Shown here piece after piece: positions 1 to 9,099 of a stretch of 64,000 bases of DNA. Made by a program: the position numbers and the translations under genes. The DNA is taken from the NCBI GenBank assembly GCA_003170415.1, contig PMZJ01000026.1, positions 62,001 to 126,000 on the forward strand, written 5' to 3'. The notes below the pieces were generated by a model. The model was not told the origin of the DNA. It saw only the letters and a list, made by a program, of their open reading frames with translations, and made no database searches. The first letter of the stretch is position 1. Each line of letters begins with the position of its first letter. The stretch comes from Phycisphaerales bacterium. Lineage in GTDB: Bacteria; Planctomycetota; Phycisphaerae; Sedimentisphaerales; Anaerobacaceae.

Positions 1-213
1 AAAAACAGCGGCGGCAGGTGGGGCGGAGCATGCACGGCGGCGGCATTTTTGAGGCAGTTCATCGGCGACAAAAAATGGGCGCACTTAGACATCGCGGGGG
101 TCGATTGCTTTGAAAAGCCGACGGCTTCGGTGTCGGAAGGCGCAAGCGCGTTCGGCGTTCGGCTGCTGACAACGTATCTTATGAATCTTACAGGCGGAAA
201 AACGAGAAAGTGA
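1..213 (+). CDS. Leucyl aminopeptidase (M17) C-terminal end, partial
   Basis: The open frame enters from the left edge and stops with TGA at 211-213, giving the last 70 residues of a protein. It contains [13 protein letters not shown] followed by WAHLDIAG, which matches the C-terminal signature of M17 cytosolic leucyl aminopeptidases (the loop near the active site, then W-A-H-L-D-I-A-G). M17 enzymes are hexameric two-metal exopeptidases that release N-terminal residues from peptides. The metal ligands and the NTDAEGR signature lie outside the window. folE begins 15 bases downstream on the same strand, so the two may be cotranscribed. Confidence 0.8.
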   Translation, partial: KNSGGRWGGACTAAAFLRQFIGDKKWAHLDIAGVDCFEKPTASVSEGASAFGVRLLTTYLMNLTGGKTRK

Positions 214-228
214 TTTTGGCTGATTGAT

Positions 229-813
229 ATGACAAAACAAAAAAAGAAAATAGATGAGGCAAGGATTGAAAAAGCGGTCAGGGAGATTCTTTCGGCGGTC
301 GGCGAAGACCTTAACCGCGACGGCTTGAAAGATACGCCCGCCCGCGTGGCGAGGATGTATGGCGAGCTCCTGGCGGGTATGCACGACGACCCAAATACGC
401 ATATCAGCCGGGTCTTCAACGAGAACTACGACGAAATCGTGCTTTTGCGCGACATACCTTTTTATAGTATCTGCGAGCACCATTTGATGCCTTTTATCGG
501 TTCTGCTCACGTTGCATACCTGCCATCGGGCAAAATCCTCGGCGTAAGCAAGCTGGCGCGAATTGTAGATTGCTTCGCCCGTCGATTACAGACACAGGAG
601 CGATTGACCTATCAGATAGCTGATTGTCTTATGAGCAATCTGAAACCGCTCGGTGTCGCGGTTGTGCTTGAGGCGGCGCATAGTTGTATGACCATTCGCG
701 GGATAAAAAAACCCGGCTCGGTGATGGTAACGAGCGCGGTTCGCGGGCTGTTCAGAAAAGACCCGAGAAGCAGAAACGAAATTATGAGCTTGATACACAG
801 CCAAAGCAAATAA
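229..813 (+). CDS. folE: GTP cyclohydrolase I
   Basis: This 194-residue protein has the normal length of FolE, which converts GTP to 7,8-dihydroneopterin triphosphate, the first step of folate and 7-deazaguanine synthesis. The zinc ligands are visible as C82 and H85 in ICEHH and C153 in HSCMTIRG. The segments [17 protein letters not shown] and [17 protein letters not shown] are also family-typical. The ATG at 229 is the first in frame; only a weak ribosome site precedes it. The next gene encodes a QueD-like enzyme that uses the FolE product, so the pair probably supplies 7-deazaguanine (queuosine) precursors or a reduced pterin. It has no sign of truncation. Confidence 0.96.
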   Translation: MTKQKKKIDEARIEKAVREILSAVGEDLNRDGLKDTPARVARMYGELLAGMHDDPNTHISRVFNENYDEIVLLRDIPFYSICEHHLMPFIGSAHVAYLPSGKILGVSKLARIVDCFARRLQTQERLTYQIADCLMSNLKPLGVAVVLEAAHSCMTIRGIKKPGSVMVTSAVRGLFRKDPRSRNEIMSLIHSQSK

Positions 814-855
814 CAGGCGATTGTAAAGATTTCTTTCAAAAGGCGTCAGCGAATT

Positions 856-1653
856 ATGCACAAGCTGTGCCGCTATGTTCGATTTTCAATAAATCCTTTT
901 TTGCCGGCCGATGAGGCGGGATTCAATTCATTTGCGTCGAAGCCGGCCGGCGAGGGGCTGTCTGTATTTCTTGAACTGGGAGTCGAACTGGCTGGCGAAG
1001 CGGACGCGGCAACCGGCCTGATTGTGAACGTCAGCGACATTGACCAGAAGGTTCGGGATTGCGCAGTTGGCGTTTTTGCGGAGAAGATAAAGGCCGACCA
1101 TCGAGAGGCCCGGCATACGGGTTACGATGAGCTGGTTCGACTTTTGAAAATTGTTTGGGGAAAACTTGCCGACGAGTTCGGCTCGGCGCGATTATCAAAA
1201 CTGAGCTTGAAGCTAAGCCCTTTCAGAACGCTGGCAGTAAGTGATAAGGATTGTGCGATGGTTTATTACAGTGAAAAATTCGAGTTTGCCGCGGCCCATA
1301 AGCTGTGGAACGAAAAATTCAGCGAAAAACAGAATATCGAGGTTTTTGGCAAATGCGCCAATCCCGCCGGCCACGGGCATAACTACATTGTCGAGGTAAC
1401 AGTTAAATGGCCTGATGGTCAGACGCTGAAAACCGGCGATTTCGAGAAGGTGATTCATCAGGAGTTGATTAGGGTTGTGGACCATAAAAATCTCAACGAG
1501 GATTTGCCCCAGTTTCAGCGAACAACCCCCACTGTTGAGAATATAGCCGTATTCGCGTGGAACAAACTTGTCGGCAGGTTCGGCAAAACAACGGTATTGC
1601 ACCGTGTTACCGTCTGGGAAACCGACAAAACATATAGCTCCTACTACGGGTAA
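856..1653 (+). CDS. queD: 6-carboxytetrahydropterin synthase-like protein with two PTPS domains
   Basis: The C-terminal half (about residues 135-265) is a complete QueD/PTPS domain. It has zinc histidines H148 in AAAHKL and H173 and H175 in AGHGHNY, a candidate catalytic C167 in FGKCANP, the D-H pair in VVDHKNLNEDL, and a terminal WETDKTY with the pterin-binding Glu. QueD converts dihydroneopterin triphosphate to 6-carboxytetrahydropterin. The first half (about 1-130) has strand patterns like a second PTPS domain but none of the metal histidines, so it is probably a structural repeat. Normal QueD is about 120-150 residues; this is 265. The start is uncertain because upstream in-frame residues are poorly conserved-looking. 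It follows folE by 42 bases. Confidence 0.85.
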   Translation: MHKLCRYVRFSINPFLPADEAGFNSFASKPAGEGLSVFLELGVELAGEADAATGLIVNVSDIDQKVRDCAVGVFAEKIKADHREARHTGYDELVRLLKIVWGKLADEFGSARLSKLSLKLSPFRTLAVSDKDCAMVYYSEKFEFAAAHKLWNEKFSEKQNIEVFGKCANPAGHGHNYIVEVTVKWPDGQTLKTGDFEKVIHQELIRVVDHKNLNEDLPQFQRTTPTVENIAVFAWNKLVGRFGKTTVLHRVTVWETDKTYSSYYG

Positions 1654-2051
1654 CCGACGCGTCCTGCCGTGTCGGCAGGGCCTATAAAAAAGCCGTTTTT
1701 AGCATTGCAGAGCAGATTTTGGCGATGAACTTGCGATGTAGTTTTCGCGTATATTTCGCGGCTTGTATTACGTGGTTTTGGGTGATTACGGCACTAAAGC
1801 TATCTCCTTGATACGCCGATGTTTATGTTATAAATCAGGGGGCGATTTTGTGTATTGGCGGAAATATCGCCGGTTGCTATAATCGCCCGTTTATCGGAAT
1901 TTTGACGGTTTAGTATATTGAATCCCTCGCAGGGATGCGATGGGTGTCTTTTTGCGCCCCCGACGGGCCTGCCCTGAGCGCAACCGAAGGGGACGGAGTC
2001 CGGACGGAGTTCCTCGGTTAACTGTTTTTTGCCTGTTTTGAAAGAGGATTA
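1654..2051 (+). other. Intergenic region with inverted repeats
   Basis: No gene is supported here. A hairpin at about 1672-1681 (CCTGCCG-tgt-CGGCAGG) directly follows queD and could end its transcript. A tandem GGACGGAGT pair lies at about 1991-2010, and the segment at about 1967-1990 resembles the CCTG-tcctgagc-CGAAGG repeat seen again near 38436 and 53888. A weak promoter candidate for the polysaccharide locus is TTGATA at 1808-1813 and TATAAA at 1829-1834 (15-base spacer). AGAGG at about 2043 is the ribosome site of the next gene. Confidence 0.4.
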
Positions 2052-3011
2052 ATGAAGGCGTTGGTTACGGGCGGAGCCGGTTTTATAGGTTCCCATTTGG
2101 CGCAACGGTTGGCCACAGACGGCAATGAAGTGATTGTCGTCGATAACCTCAGCACGGGCAGTTTGAAGAATATCACGGCCCTTGTTGGTAAACCGGGATT
2201 TGAATTTGTAAAAGGGGATATTCGCGACTCAGCGATAATCGAGTCGGCTGTAAGGAAGTGCGACAAGATATTCCACCTTGCCGCGGCAGTCGGCGTCCAG
2301 TTGATAGCCGACAGCCCCGTGCATACCATTGAGACGAACATCGCCGGGACGCAGGTTGTTCTTGAAGTTGCCAATAAATTCAAGTGCCCGACTTTCATCG
2401 CCTCAAGCAGTGAGATTTACGGCAAGAGCGAGTCGGTGCCGTTTCGTGAGGATGACAACATAGTTCTGGGCAGCACGAGTATGCCGAGATGGGCTTACGC
2501 GTGCAGCAAGGCGGTAGATGAATTTCTGGGTTTTGCGTTTCATCAGCAATACGGGCTTGATGTGGTGATAGGGAGGTTTTTCAATACGATAGGCCCCAGG
2601 CAGACGGGCAGATACGGGATGGTTGTGCCGAGGTTTATTGAGTCGGCCCTCAAAAACGAACCAATACGCATATACGGCACCGGCAAACAAAGCCGGTGTT
2701 TTTGTTATGTCGGGGACATCGTGGACGCGGTCATTCGGCTGATGAATTGCAGTAAAGCGATGGGCGAGGTGTTTAACATCGGTTCGGATGAAGAAATTAC
2801 CATTGAGGCCCTTGCCGACAAAATCATTGAAATCACAGGCAGCAAAAGCAAAAAGGAATTCGTCCCCTACGAAATAGCTTATGGCAGACCGATTGAGGAT
2901 ATGATGCGCCGTGTCCCCTGCCTTGGGCGGGTACGGGATACAATCGGCTGGAAGACCGAAACAACTCTTGACGAATCGTTGCGGATAATCATTAAAACGC
3001 TTAAGTTATAA
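2052..3011 (+). CDS. NAD-dependent epimerase/dehydratase (extended SDR)
   Basis: A 319-residue nucleotide-sugar SDR enzyme. The N-terminal Rossmann motif GGAGFIGSH at residues 7-15 binds NAD(P), and the catalytic Tyr-Lys pair is in WAYACSK. It most resembles UDP-glucose 4-epimerase and UDP-glucuronate decarboxylase type enzymes; the exact sugar cannot be told from sequence alone. The start ATG has a good AGAGGA ribosome site. It is the first gene of the long co-directional polysaccharide locus, 40 bases before the WbpB-like dehydrogenase, so it likely makes one of the nucleotide sugars for the same glycan. Confidence 0.85.
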   Translation: MKALVTGGAGFIGSHLAQRLATDGNEVIVVDNLSTGSLKNITALVGKPGFEFVKGDIRDSAIIESAVRKCDKIFHLAAAVGVQLIADSPVHTIETNIAGTQVVLEVANKFKCPTFIASSSEIYGKSESVPFREDDNIVLGSTSMPRWAYACSKAVDEFLGFAFHQQYGLDVVIGRFFNTIGPRQTGRYGMVVPRFIESALKNEPIRIYGTGKQSRCFCYVGDIVDAVIRLMNCSKAMGEVFNIGSDEEITIEALADKIIEITGSKSKKEFVPYEIAYGRPIEDMMRRVPCLGRVRDTIGWKTETTLDESLRIIIKTLKL

Positions 3012-3051
3012 AAACCCGCTGATTTTATTAATTTATGAAAGGGTTGAATGC

Positions 3052-4020
3052 ATGAAAAGGTTTGCTGTAATAGGTGTTGGTGGCTACATTGCCCCGCGTC
3101 ATCTAAAAGCCATAAAGGACACAGGCAACATTGTCGTGGCGGCGCTCGACAAAAATGATTCTGTGGGGATTATTGACTCCTATTTTCCTGAAGCCGACTT
3201 TTTCACCGAGTTTGAGAGATTCGACCGTTATCTCGAATTATTGCGCCGGGGAGGAGCAGACAAGGTTGATTACGTCACAATATGTTCGCCTAACTATTTG
3301 CACGACGCCCACGTTCGATTTGCGCTTCGGATAGGCGCAGACGCGATTTGTGAGAAACCACTGGTGTTAAATCCCTGGAATGCCACTGCTCTTGAGGAAA
3401 TAGAACGAGAGACGGGACGCCATATTAACACGATTTTACAGTTGCGTTTGCATCCAGCCATTATCGCGCTTAAGCAGCGGGTTGACAATGAGCCAAAGGG
3501 TAAGATTTACGACGTGGAGCTTACATATATTACCTCCCGCGGGCGCTGGTATAATGTCTCTTGGAAAGGGGACATTAATAAATCGGGCGGAGTTGCCACT
3601 AATATCGGCGTCCATTTTTTCGATATGCTGACCTGGATTTTCGGTGACGTCAAGACGAACATCGTGAATTTACATACGCATATGAAGGCGTCCGGGACGC
3701 TCGAGCTTGAGCGGGCCCGCGTTAGATGGTTCCTGTCGCTGGATCAGCAGGACCTGCCGGAGAAGACAAAACCACAGCAAAAGACCTACCGTTCCATCAC
3801 AATGGACGGGCAGGAAATAGAGTTTTCAGAAGGATTCGCCGATTTGCACACAAAAAGCTACGAGCAGATACTCCAGGGCAACGGTTTCACGACAAAAGAC
3901 GTTTTAACTTCCATCAAAATCGTTTCTGACATACGAAATGCCAAAGAGGTCGGATTGCAGGGTGATTACCACCCGATGTTGAAACGGACCAAAATTTCGA
4001 CCAGGAACAACACGGATTAA
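3052..4020 (+). CDS. wbpB: Gfo/Idh/MocA oxidoreductase, WbpB/WlbA-like
   Basis: The 322-residue protein starts with a Rossmann motif (VIGVGGYIAPRH) and has CEKPLVLNP, the lysine-containing motif of the Gfo/Idh/MocA family. The overall length and the segments LQLRLHPAIIALK and SGGVATNIGVHFFD match WbpB/WlbA, which oxidises UDP-GlcNAcA at C3 with NAD. The next two genes are the matching acetyltransferase and aminotransferase, a strong context for this function. The three enzymes together make a UDP-2,3-diacetamido-2,3-dideoxyuronic acid, a sugar of O-antigen-like glycans. A GAAAGGG ribosome site precedes the start. Confidence 0.88.
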   Translation: MKRFAVIGVGGYIAPRHLKAIKDTGNIVVAALDKNDSVGIIDSYFPEADFFTEFERFDRYLELLRRGGADKVDYVTICSPNYLHDAHVRFALRIGADAICEKPLVLNPWNATALEEIERETGRHINTILQLRLHPAIIALKQRVDNEPKGKIYDVELTYITSRGRWYNVSWKGDINKSGGVATNIGVHFFDMLTWIFGDVKTNIVNLHTHMKASGTLELERARVRWFLSLDQQDLPEKTKPQQKTYRSITMDGQEIEFSEGFADLHTKSYEQILQGNGFTTKDVLTSIKIVSDIRNAKEVGLQGDYHPMLKRTKISTRNNTD

Positions 4021-4058
4021 ATGGGTTGAACAAACAAAAGAACAGCGGGGATTTTAAG

Positions 4059-4763
4059 ATGGCTAAAGCTCGAAACAAGTCCGCGAGACAAGCAAATCGG
4101 AAGTTGCCTGATTATTTCGTGCACGAGACAAGCATAGTCGGCGAAGGCGCCCGTATTGGCGAAGGGACCAAAATCTGGCACTTTTGCCATGTTATGTCGA
4201 ACTCGCAAATCGGTCGAAAGTGCATCCTCGGTCAAAATGTATTCATTGCCGAAGGTGTCATGATAGGCAGCAACGTCAAGATTCAAAATAACGTCTCTGT
4301 ATATACAGGCACCGTTATCGAGGATGATGTTTTTCTTGGCCCGTCTTGTGTGCTGACGAACGTAACGAATCCTCGTTCCCAGATTGTGCGCCACAGCCTT
4401 TATGAGAAAATCATACTCAGGCGCGGAGCAACTATTGGAGCGAATGCGACCATTGTGTGCGGAATTGAGCTTGGACGGTATTGTTTCGTAGCCGCCGGCG
4501 CTGTCGTGGCAAAAGATGTCCCGGATTACGCGTTGATGATGGGAGTTCCCGCTCGGCAGGTCGGGTGGATAAGCAGGCATGGTATCCGCCTGTCAAAACC
4601 TGATTCAAGCGGCATTATGATTTGCCCGGAGAGCGGCTACCGATACAAAGAGGTTGAGACAGGAGTATTGAAATGCCTCGACCTGGATGAGGAAGCGCCT
4701 TTGCCTGTGGACAAGGCGCGAGGTACCATTTTCTATGATGAATTCAAAAAACAAGCGAAATAA
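4059..4763 (+). CDS. wbpD: UDP-diacetamido-uronate N-acetyltransferase, WbpD/WlbB-like
   Basis: A left-handed beta-helix acyltransferase with hexapeptide repeats (for example IGEGTKIWHFCHV, IGSNVKIQNNVSVY, IGANATIVCGIELG) and the C-terminal GVPARQVGW motif. The family transfers acetyl from acetyl-CoA to the 3-amino group of UDP-GlcNAc3NA. I place the start at ATG 4059, where GCGGGG lies 8 bases upstream; a TTG at 4026 would add 11 residues. The C-terminal extension of about 55 residues (from about MICPESGYRYKE on) has a possible Cys pair and is longer than in minimal WlbB. It sits between wbpB and wbpE. Confidence 0.88.
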   Translation: MAKARNKSARQANRKLPDYFVHETSIVGEGARIGEGTKIWHFCHVMSNSQIGRKCILGQNVFIAEGVMIGSNVKIQNNVSVYTGTVIEDDVFLGPSCVLTNVTNPRSQIVRHSLYEKIILRRGATIGANATIVCGIELGRYCFVAAGAVVAKDVPDYALMMGVPARQVGWISRHGIRLSKPDSSGIMICPESGYRYKEVETGVLKCLDLDEEAPLPVDKARGTIFYDEFKKQAK

Positions 4764-4790
4764 TAAACATCTAATTGATGAGGAGATACT

Positions 4791-5891
4791 ATGAATGTTC
4801 CCCTGCTTGATTTGAAGGCGCAATACGCAACTTTAAGAAAAGAAATTATGGCGGCAGTATCGGAAGTGCTCGAGTCACAATGCTGTATAGGCGGTCCGAA
4901 GGTAACCGAGCTGGAGACAAAGATAGCGGCTGTAAGTGATTGCAAATTCGCCGTCGGGGTCTCAAGCGGCACGGACGCACTTTTGAACAGTTTAATGAGC
5001 TTGGAAATCGGGGCGGGAGACGAGGTAATTACGACGCCGTTTACTTTTTTTGCGACGGTAGGATGTATTGCCCGCGCCGGCGCAAAACCTGTGTTTGTGG
5101 ACATTGACCCGCTGACTTACAACATCAACCCTGAACTTATAGCTGCTGCGGTTACGAAAAAGACCAGGGCGATAATGCCGGTTCACCTTTACGGCCAAAT
5201 GGCTGATATGGACCCGATTATGGATATAGCCAAAAAATACAAGCTGGCTGTAATTGAGGACGCGGCACAATCCATCACAAGTACATACAAAGGTAAAAAA
5301 GCCGGCAGCATCGGAACAGTCGGCTGCTTCAGCTTTTTCCCAAGCAAGAACCTCGGCGGCATCGGCGATGGAGGTATGATTGTAACCGGAGATAAACAGC
5401 TTTGCGACCGTCTTTCAATAATGCGCAACCACGGAAGCAGCCCCAAGTATTATCACAAATATATAGGCGGTAATTTCCGGTTGGATCCGATACAGGCGGT
5501 CGCTCTTTTAGTAAAGCTGTCGTATTTGGATAAATGGTCGGAGGCGCGACGACGCAATGCAGCATATTACGATAAAAAATTTGCTGGGACGGCCGTCAAA
5601 ACGCCCTATATCAGTCCTGACTGCGTAAGTATTTATAATCAGTATGTCATCAGGGTGCCCAGACGCGATGAGCTGATAAAGTTACTCAAGGACAAGAATA
5701 TCGGCTGCGAGATATACTACCCGGTTACTATGCATCTTCAGGAATGTTTCAAATATCTTGGTTACAAGCAAGGGGATTTCCCCGAGGCCGAGAAGGCGGC
5801 TGATGAGGTATTGGCAATTCCCATCTACCCGGAACTAACCGACGAAATGAAGAACTACGTGACGGAAACGATACTGTCTTTCGTCCGTTGA
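4791..5891 (+). CDS. wbpE: DegT/DnrJ/EryC1 aminotransferase, WbpE-like
   Basis: A 366-residue PLP enzyme of the sugar aminotransferase family. The PLP lysine is in FSFFPSKNLGGIGDGG, and the cofactor Asp is in VIEDAAQS. WbpE/WlbC converts the 3-keto sugar made by WbpB to the 3-amino sugar, using glutamate and recycling NADH through the coupled reaction. GAGGAG about 7 bases upstream of ATG 4791 supports the start. It completes the WbpB-D-E set. The dehydrogenase WbpA and epimerase WbpI that would flank the pathway are not in this window. Confidence 0.9.
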   Translation: MNVPLLDLKAQYATLRKEIMAAVSEVLESQCCIGGPKVTELETKIAAVSDCKFAVGVSSGTDALLNSLMSLEIGAGDEVITTPFTFFATVGCIARAGAKPVFVDIDPLTYNINPELIAAAVTKKTRAIMPVHLYGQMADMDPIMDIAKKYKLAVIEDAAQSITSTYKGKKAGSIGTVGCFSFFPSKNLGGIGDGGMIVTGDKQLCDRLSIMRNHGSSPKYYHKYIGGNFRLDPIQAVALLVKLSYLDKWSEARRRNAAYYDKKFAGTAVKTPYISPDCVSIYNQYVIRVPRRDELIKLLKDKNIGCEIYYPVTMHLQECFKYLGYKQGDFPEAEKAADEVLAIPIYPELTDEMKNYVTETILSFVR

Positions 5892-5994
5892 TATCACCAT
5901 CAGTAATAACTTTCTCATATTAATCGTTTAGCTATCTTCAGCGACGTATATGCCTATCTATTGATATAACCGACAGAATTTAAGGGTGGCTTTT

Positions 5995-6672
5995 GTGCGC
6001 AGTTTGAGAGAAATTTATGCTGTCTTGAGAGGAATTCACAAAACTATTTATTTCAATTTTCATTATTTGCCGTTTGGTCAGGCGATTCGTTTGCCAATAA
6101 TGGTATCACACCGCGTATGGCTGAAGAAGACAGGCGGAAAAGTTATACTTAACGGACCAGTCAGACCAGGTATTGTGGCGATAGGTTTCGGCGACGTAGG
6201 CATCTTTGACAAGATTAAAAGCAGAAGTGTTTGGGAAGTAGATGGCACGGTGGTTTTTGAGGGTTTAACACGATTAGGTCATGGCTCGAAAATAGTTGTG
6301 CGGGGCCAGCTTGAAATAGGCGACTCGTTCAGTATATCAGCAGAGAGTTCCATAATTTGTAGAAAACACATCCGGTTCGGCAGGCAGTGTCTTTTAAGCT
6401 GGGACGTGCTCATGATGGATACGGATTTTCATCCAATCAAAGATTCTGACGGCATCATTCTTAATCCGGATAAAGAGATAATTATAGGCGATCATGTTTG
6501 GATATGCTGCCGTTCGACCATACTCAAAGGAAGCGTTATCGGTAATATGAGTGTGGTGGCGGCGGGAAGCCTTGTGAACAAGCCGCTGGCGGAACCAAAT
6601 TCACTTATAGGCGGATATCCTGCTAAGGTATTACGTAAAGGCATATCGTGGGAGCAAATTGCGGATGATTAA
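5995..6672 (+). CDS. Hexapeptide-repeat acyltransferase
   Basis: The C-terminal half carries left-handed beta-helix repeats ending with IGDHVWICCRSTILKGSVIGNMSVVAAGSLVNK and GGYPAKVLRKG, typical of sugar O-acetyltransferases of the maltose/galactoside acetyltransferase fold. The first 80 residues (HKTIYFNFHYLPFGQAIRLP) are common in capsule acyltransferases. Start chosen at GTG 5995, with TAAGGG about 9 bases before; GTG 5986 is the alternative and adds three residues. It probably decorates a sugar in the glycan; the acceptor is unknown. It is preceded by about 100 bases without genes. Confidence 0.78.
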   Translation: MRSLREIYAVLRGIHKTIYFNFHYLPFGQAIRLPIMVSHRVWLKKTGGKVILNGPVRPGIVAIGFGDVGIFDKIKSRSVWEVDGTVVFEGLTRLGHGSKIVVRGQLEIGDSFSISAESSIICRKHIRFGRQCLLSWDVLMMDTDFHPIKDSDGIILNPDKEIIIGDHVWICCRSTILKGSVIGNMSVVAAGSLVNKPLAEPNSLIGGYPAKVLRKGISWEQIADD

Positions 6673-6715
6673 AGATTATCGTAACGACAGGCATCACTGA
6701 GACGAAGGAATCCTG

Positions 6716-8119
6716 ATGAGACAAGGGGTGGGTTTCGTATTTCAGCAGGCATTTGGTTCCCAGTTGCGCCGCAATATGACTTCCGGTATGCTGAGCACGG
6801 GAATAAATATGTTCGTCATATTGGCGTCGTACCCAATATACCTGCACTATCTCGGATACGAAAAATACGGCTTGTGGCTCATTCTGGCCGTGGTCCTGGG
6901 TTTCGCCCAACTGGGAAACTTGGGAATCAATCAGGCGGTAATGAAATTGGTAGCCGAAGAGTATGGACGGGAGAACCTTCAGGGCATTCGAAGTTATGTA
7001 ACAATGGCATGGTCGGTTTTGACCGTTACCGGTTCCACAATTTTATTAGTCATACTTCTTTTCAAAAGTCAGATTGTCGCCGCATTCAAGTTAAGCGGCG
7101 AAAACGCGGACATGGTATCCTGGCTCTTGCCTTATGTAGGCGCCCTTACAATATACGTTTTTTTAGTTCAATCATTGAACGCGACCCTTGCCGGGCTGGG
7201 GCGAATGGATCTGTCGAATTATATTCTGGCGGCAGGCCAATTCTGCGCCGCCTTGATATCTGTATTATTGCTCTGGCTGGGTCGCGGAATAGAAGGCCTG
7301 CTTATCGGAAATGCGTCTTCATTTGTTGTTGTTCATATTGCCAGTATCTTATTTATCCGCAGGCAGATTAACAAACTTGGATTTTTGCGGCGAGATAACT
7401 GGGATTTGCAGAGATTAAAAAAACTGCTTCATTTCGGCAGCGCGGTATTCGGCGGGGCGTTGCTGACTATATTGTTAGACCCCTTCAATAAACTGATGCT
7501 GTCACGATATGCGGGGGTCGCTACCGTTCCGATTTATGACATTGCGTTTCGCGGTTCAATGCAGGTTCGAGGTTTGATGGAAGCAGGTATTCGTGCCATT
7601 ATGCCTGAAGTTAGCCGCATTGGCGCAAATATGACCTCACAGGCGCATGAGAGGATTGTCGCTATCAACCGACGGGCGATGAAGCTCATTATTTCTTATG
7701 GGGCTCCACTGTTTATTGCTCTATTTATTTTAGCTGCACCGTTATTGAAGTTCTGGTTGCGAGATAGTTTCGTTGATATGTTACCCGCGGTATTTCGTAT
7801 TATACTTATTGCCGCTTTTTTGAGTTTAATAGGCGTTCCTGCCTTCTATACATTGCTCGGTTTGGGCAAGGCGCGCTATTGTTTCTTTTCCAGCGTGATT
7901 CAGGGAATAATTAATGCTGCCATAATAGTAACAATTGTGCTGGTAAGAGGTAAAATATCGGTTAACTCAATTGCGTTATCAGTGATGATTGCTATGGGTA
8001 TCACAAGCTGTTATCTATTGTGGCAGAAGCACTGTGTTATGAAAGGCAAGTTGCCTGGAATAAGAAATAGTAACATTGCGGATTCCTTCGAAGATATCAC
8101 AGGGTCTTGCGGAAACTAA
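6716..8119 (+). CDS. Polysaccharide flippase, Wzx-like (MOP/MATE superfamily)
   Basis: 467 residues with about 12-14 hydrophobic segments spread along the chain, beginning with SGMLSTGINMFVILASYPIYL and LGNLGINQAVMKLV, which is the start typical of Wzx/PST transporters. Such proteins move lipid-linked oligosaccharide repeats across the inner membrane. AAGGAA about 7 bases before ATG 6716 supports the start. It fits with the Wzy-like protein at 9930 and the sugar transferase at 18098 as parts of a Wzx/Wzy-type export route. Confidence 0.85.
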   Translation: MRQGVGFVFQQAFGSQLRRNMTSGMLSTGINMFVILASYPIYLHYLGYEKYGLWLILAVVLGFAQLGNLGINQAVMKLVAEEYGRENLQGIRSYVTMAWSVLTVTGSTILLVILLFKSQIVAAFKLSGENADMVSWLLPYVGALTIYVFLVQSLNATLAGLGRMDLSNYILAAGQFCAALISVLLLWLGRGIEGLLIGNASSFVVVHIASILFIRRQINKLGFLRRDNWDLQRLKKLLHFGSAVFGGALLTILLDPFNKLMLSRYAGVATVPIYDIAFRGSMQVRGLMEAGIRAIMPEVSRIGANMTSQAHERIVAINRRAMKLIISYGAPLFIALFILAAPLLKFWLRDSFVDMLPAVFRIILIAAFLSLIGVPAFYTLLGLGKARYCFFSSVIQGIINAAIIVTIVLVRGKISVNSIALSVMIAMGITSCYLLWQKHCVMKGKLPGIRNSNIADSFEDITGSCGN

Positions 8120-8131
8120 TATCATTTAGTT

Positions 8132-9025
8132 TTGGACACAAAAAAATTAGATATGAAATCATCCTTCCACCTTTCATTTCGTTATGTAATCGGCAGCTTA
8201 TGGGAATTATTAAACCCAAGAGCCATTATGTGGTGGTACATCAAAAAGAAATCCCCAAATAAGGCAATAATCACCGGGCTGGGTAAAGATTTAAAAGTAA
8301 GGATATACACTCACGATATAATCGGCAGAGATATCTATGTCAAAGGGATGTTCGAAAAAGCTGAGTGTATGTTCGTAACTAATTTCTTAAAGGAGGGGAT
8401 GACTTTTTTTGACATTGGCGCCAATCTTGGTCAGTACACCTTGCTCGGAGCCAAGCGAGTTGGCAGCAATGGGCGGGTGCATAGTTTTGAACCGAGCAGC
8501 AGGATGTTTTCCGAATTGAATTTTAACGTGTCGCTCAATGGTTTCTCTAATAGTTGTATTCTGAATAATGTAGCCGTTTCAGAAAAAGAGGGCATAGGCA
8601 AATTGTCAAAATACGAAGCTGGCGGCGAAGTTTACGGTTCCCTCGGAAACCAGAACTGGGCGGAATCGAGTAAGCCCCTTGTTGGCCACGAAGAGGTCAA
8701 AACGACAACCTTAAACGTGTATATTAAAGAACATAATATCAGCCACGTTGATTTAATTAAGATAGACATAGAAGGTGCAGAGCTGCTGGCCCTTAGAGGT
8801 GCTAATCAACTGTTAAATCGTCCGGATGCACCAACAATTGTTCTTGAAATGGCTGATATAACCACGGATGGTTTTGGGTACAAAGCCATTGAAATATGGG
8901 ATTACCTGGAAAGCTTCGGCTATCGTATGTATTGTTTTAATAACAAAGGGAATATTTCCGGACAGACAGAACGCCCTCTATATTTCGTAAAAGCACAGAA
9001 TCTTGTGGCAATAAAATCTCGTTAG
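8132..9025 (+). CDS. FkbM-family methyltransferase
   Basis: The core SAM-binding motif FFDIGANLGQYTLLGAK is at about residues 90-106, followed by VHSFEPSSRMFSELNFNVSLN and IKIDIEGAELLALRGA, the order seen in FkbM-type enzymes that O-methylate sugars or polyketides. The TTG at 8132 starts the longest frame; ATG 8153 (residue 8) is an equally plausible start, since neither has a clear ribosome site. It lies just behind the flippase and ahead of a second FkbM gene, so both likely methylate sugars of the same glycan. Confidence 0.8.
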   Translation: MDTKKLDMKSSFHLSFRYVIGSLWELLNPRAIMWWYIKKKSPNKAIITGLGKDLKVRIYTHDIIGRDIYVKGMFEKAECMFVTNFLKEGMTFFDIGANLGQYTLLGAKRVGSNGRVHSFEPSSRMFSELNFNVSLNGFSNSCILNNVAVSEKEGIGKLSKYEAGGEVYGSLGNQNWAESSKPLVGHEEVKTTTLNVYIKEHNISHVDLIKIDIEGAELLALRGANQLLNRPDAPTIVLEMADITTDGFGYKAIEIWDYLESFGYRMYCFNNKGNISGQTERPLYFVKAQNLVAIKSR

Positions 9026-9099
9026 GCGTTAGTTGAAAACAGCGATAGGACTATCCTGTGCCCCATATGTTAGAAGCTAAAAAATGAGAAAGGAGCATT

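Noticed and set aside
85-510. 141-codon minus-strand frame opposite folE
   Set aside because: Antisense to folE, which has all its catalytic residues; no ribosome site.
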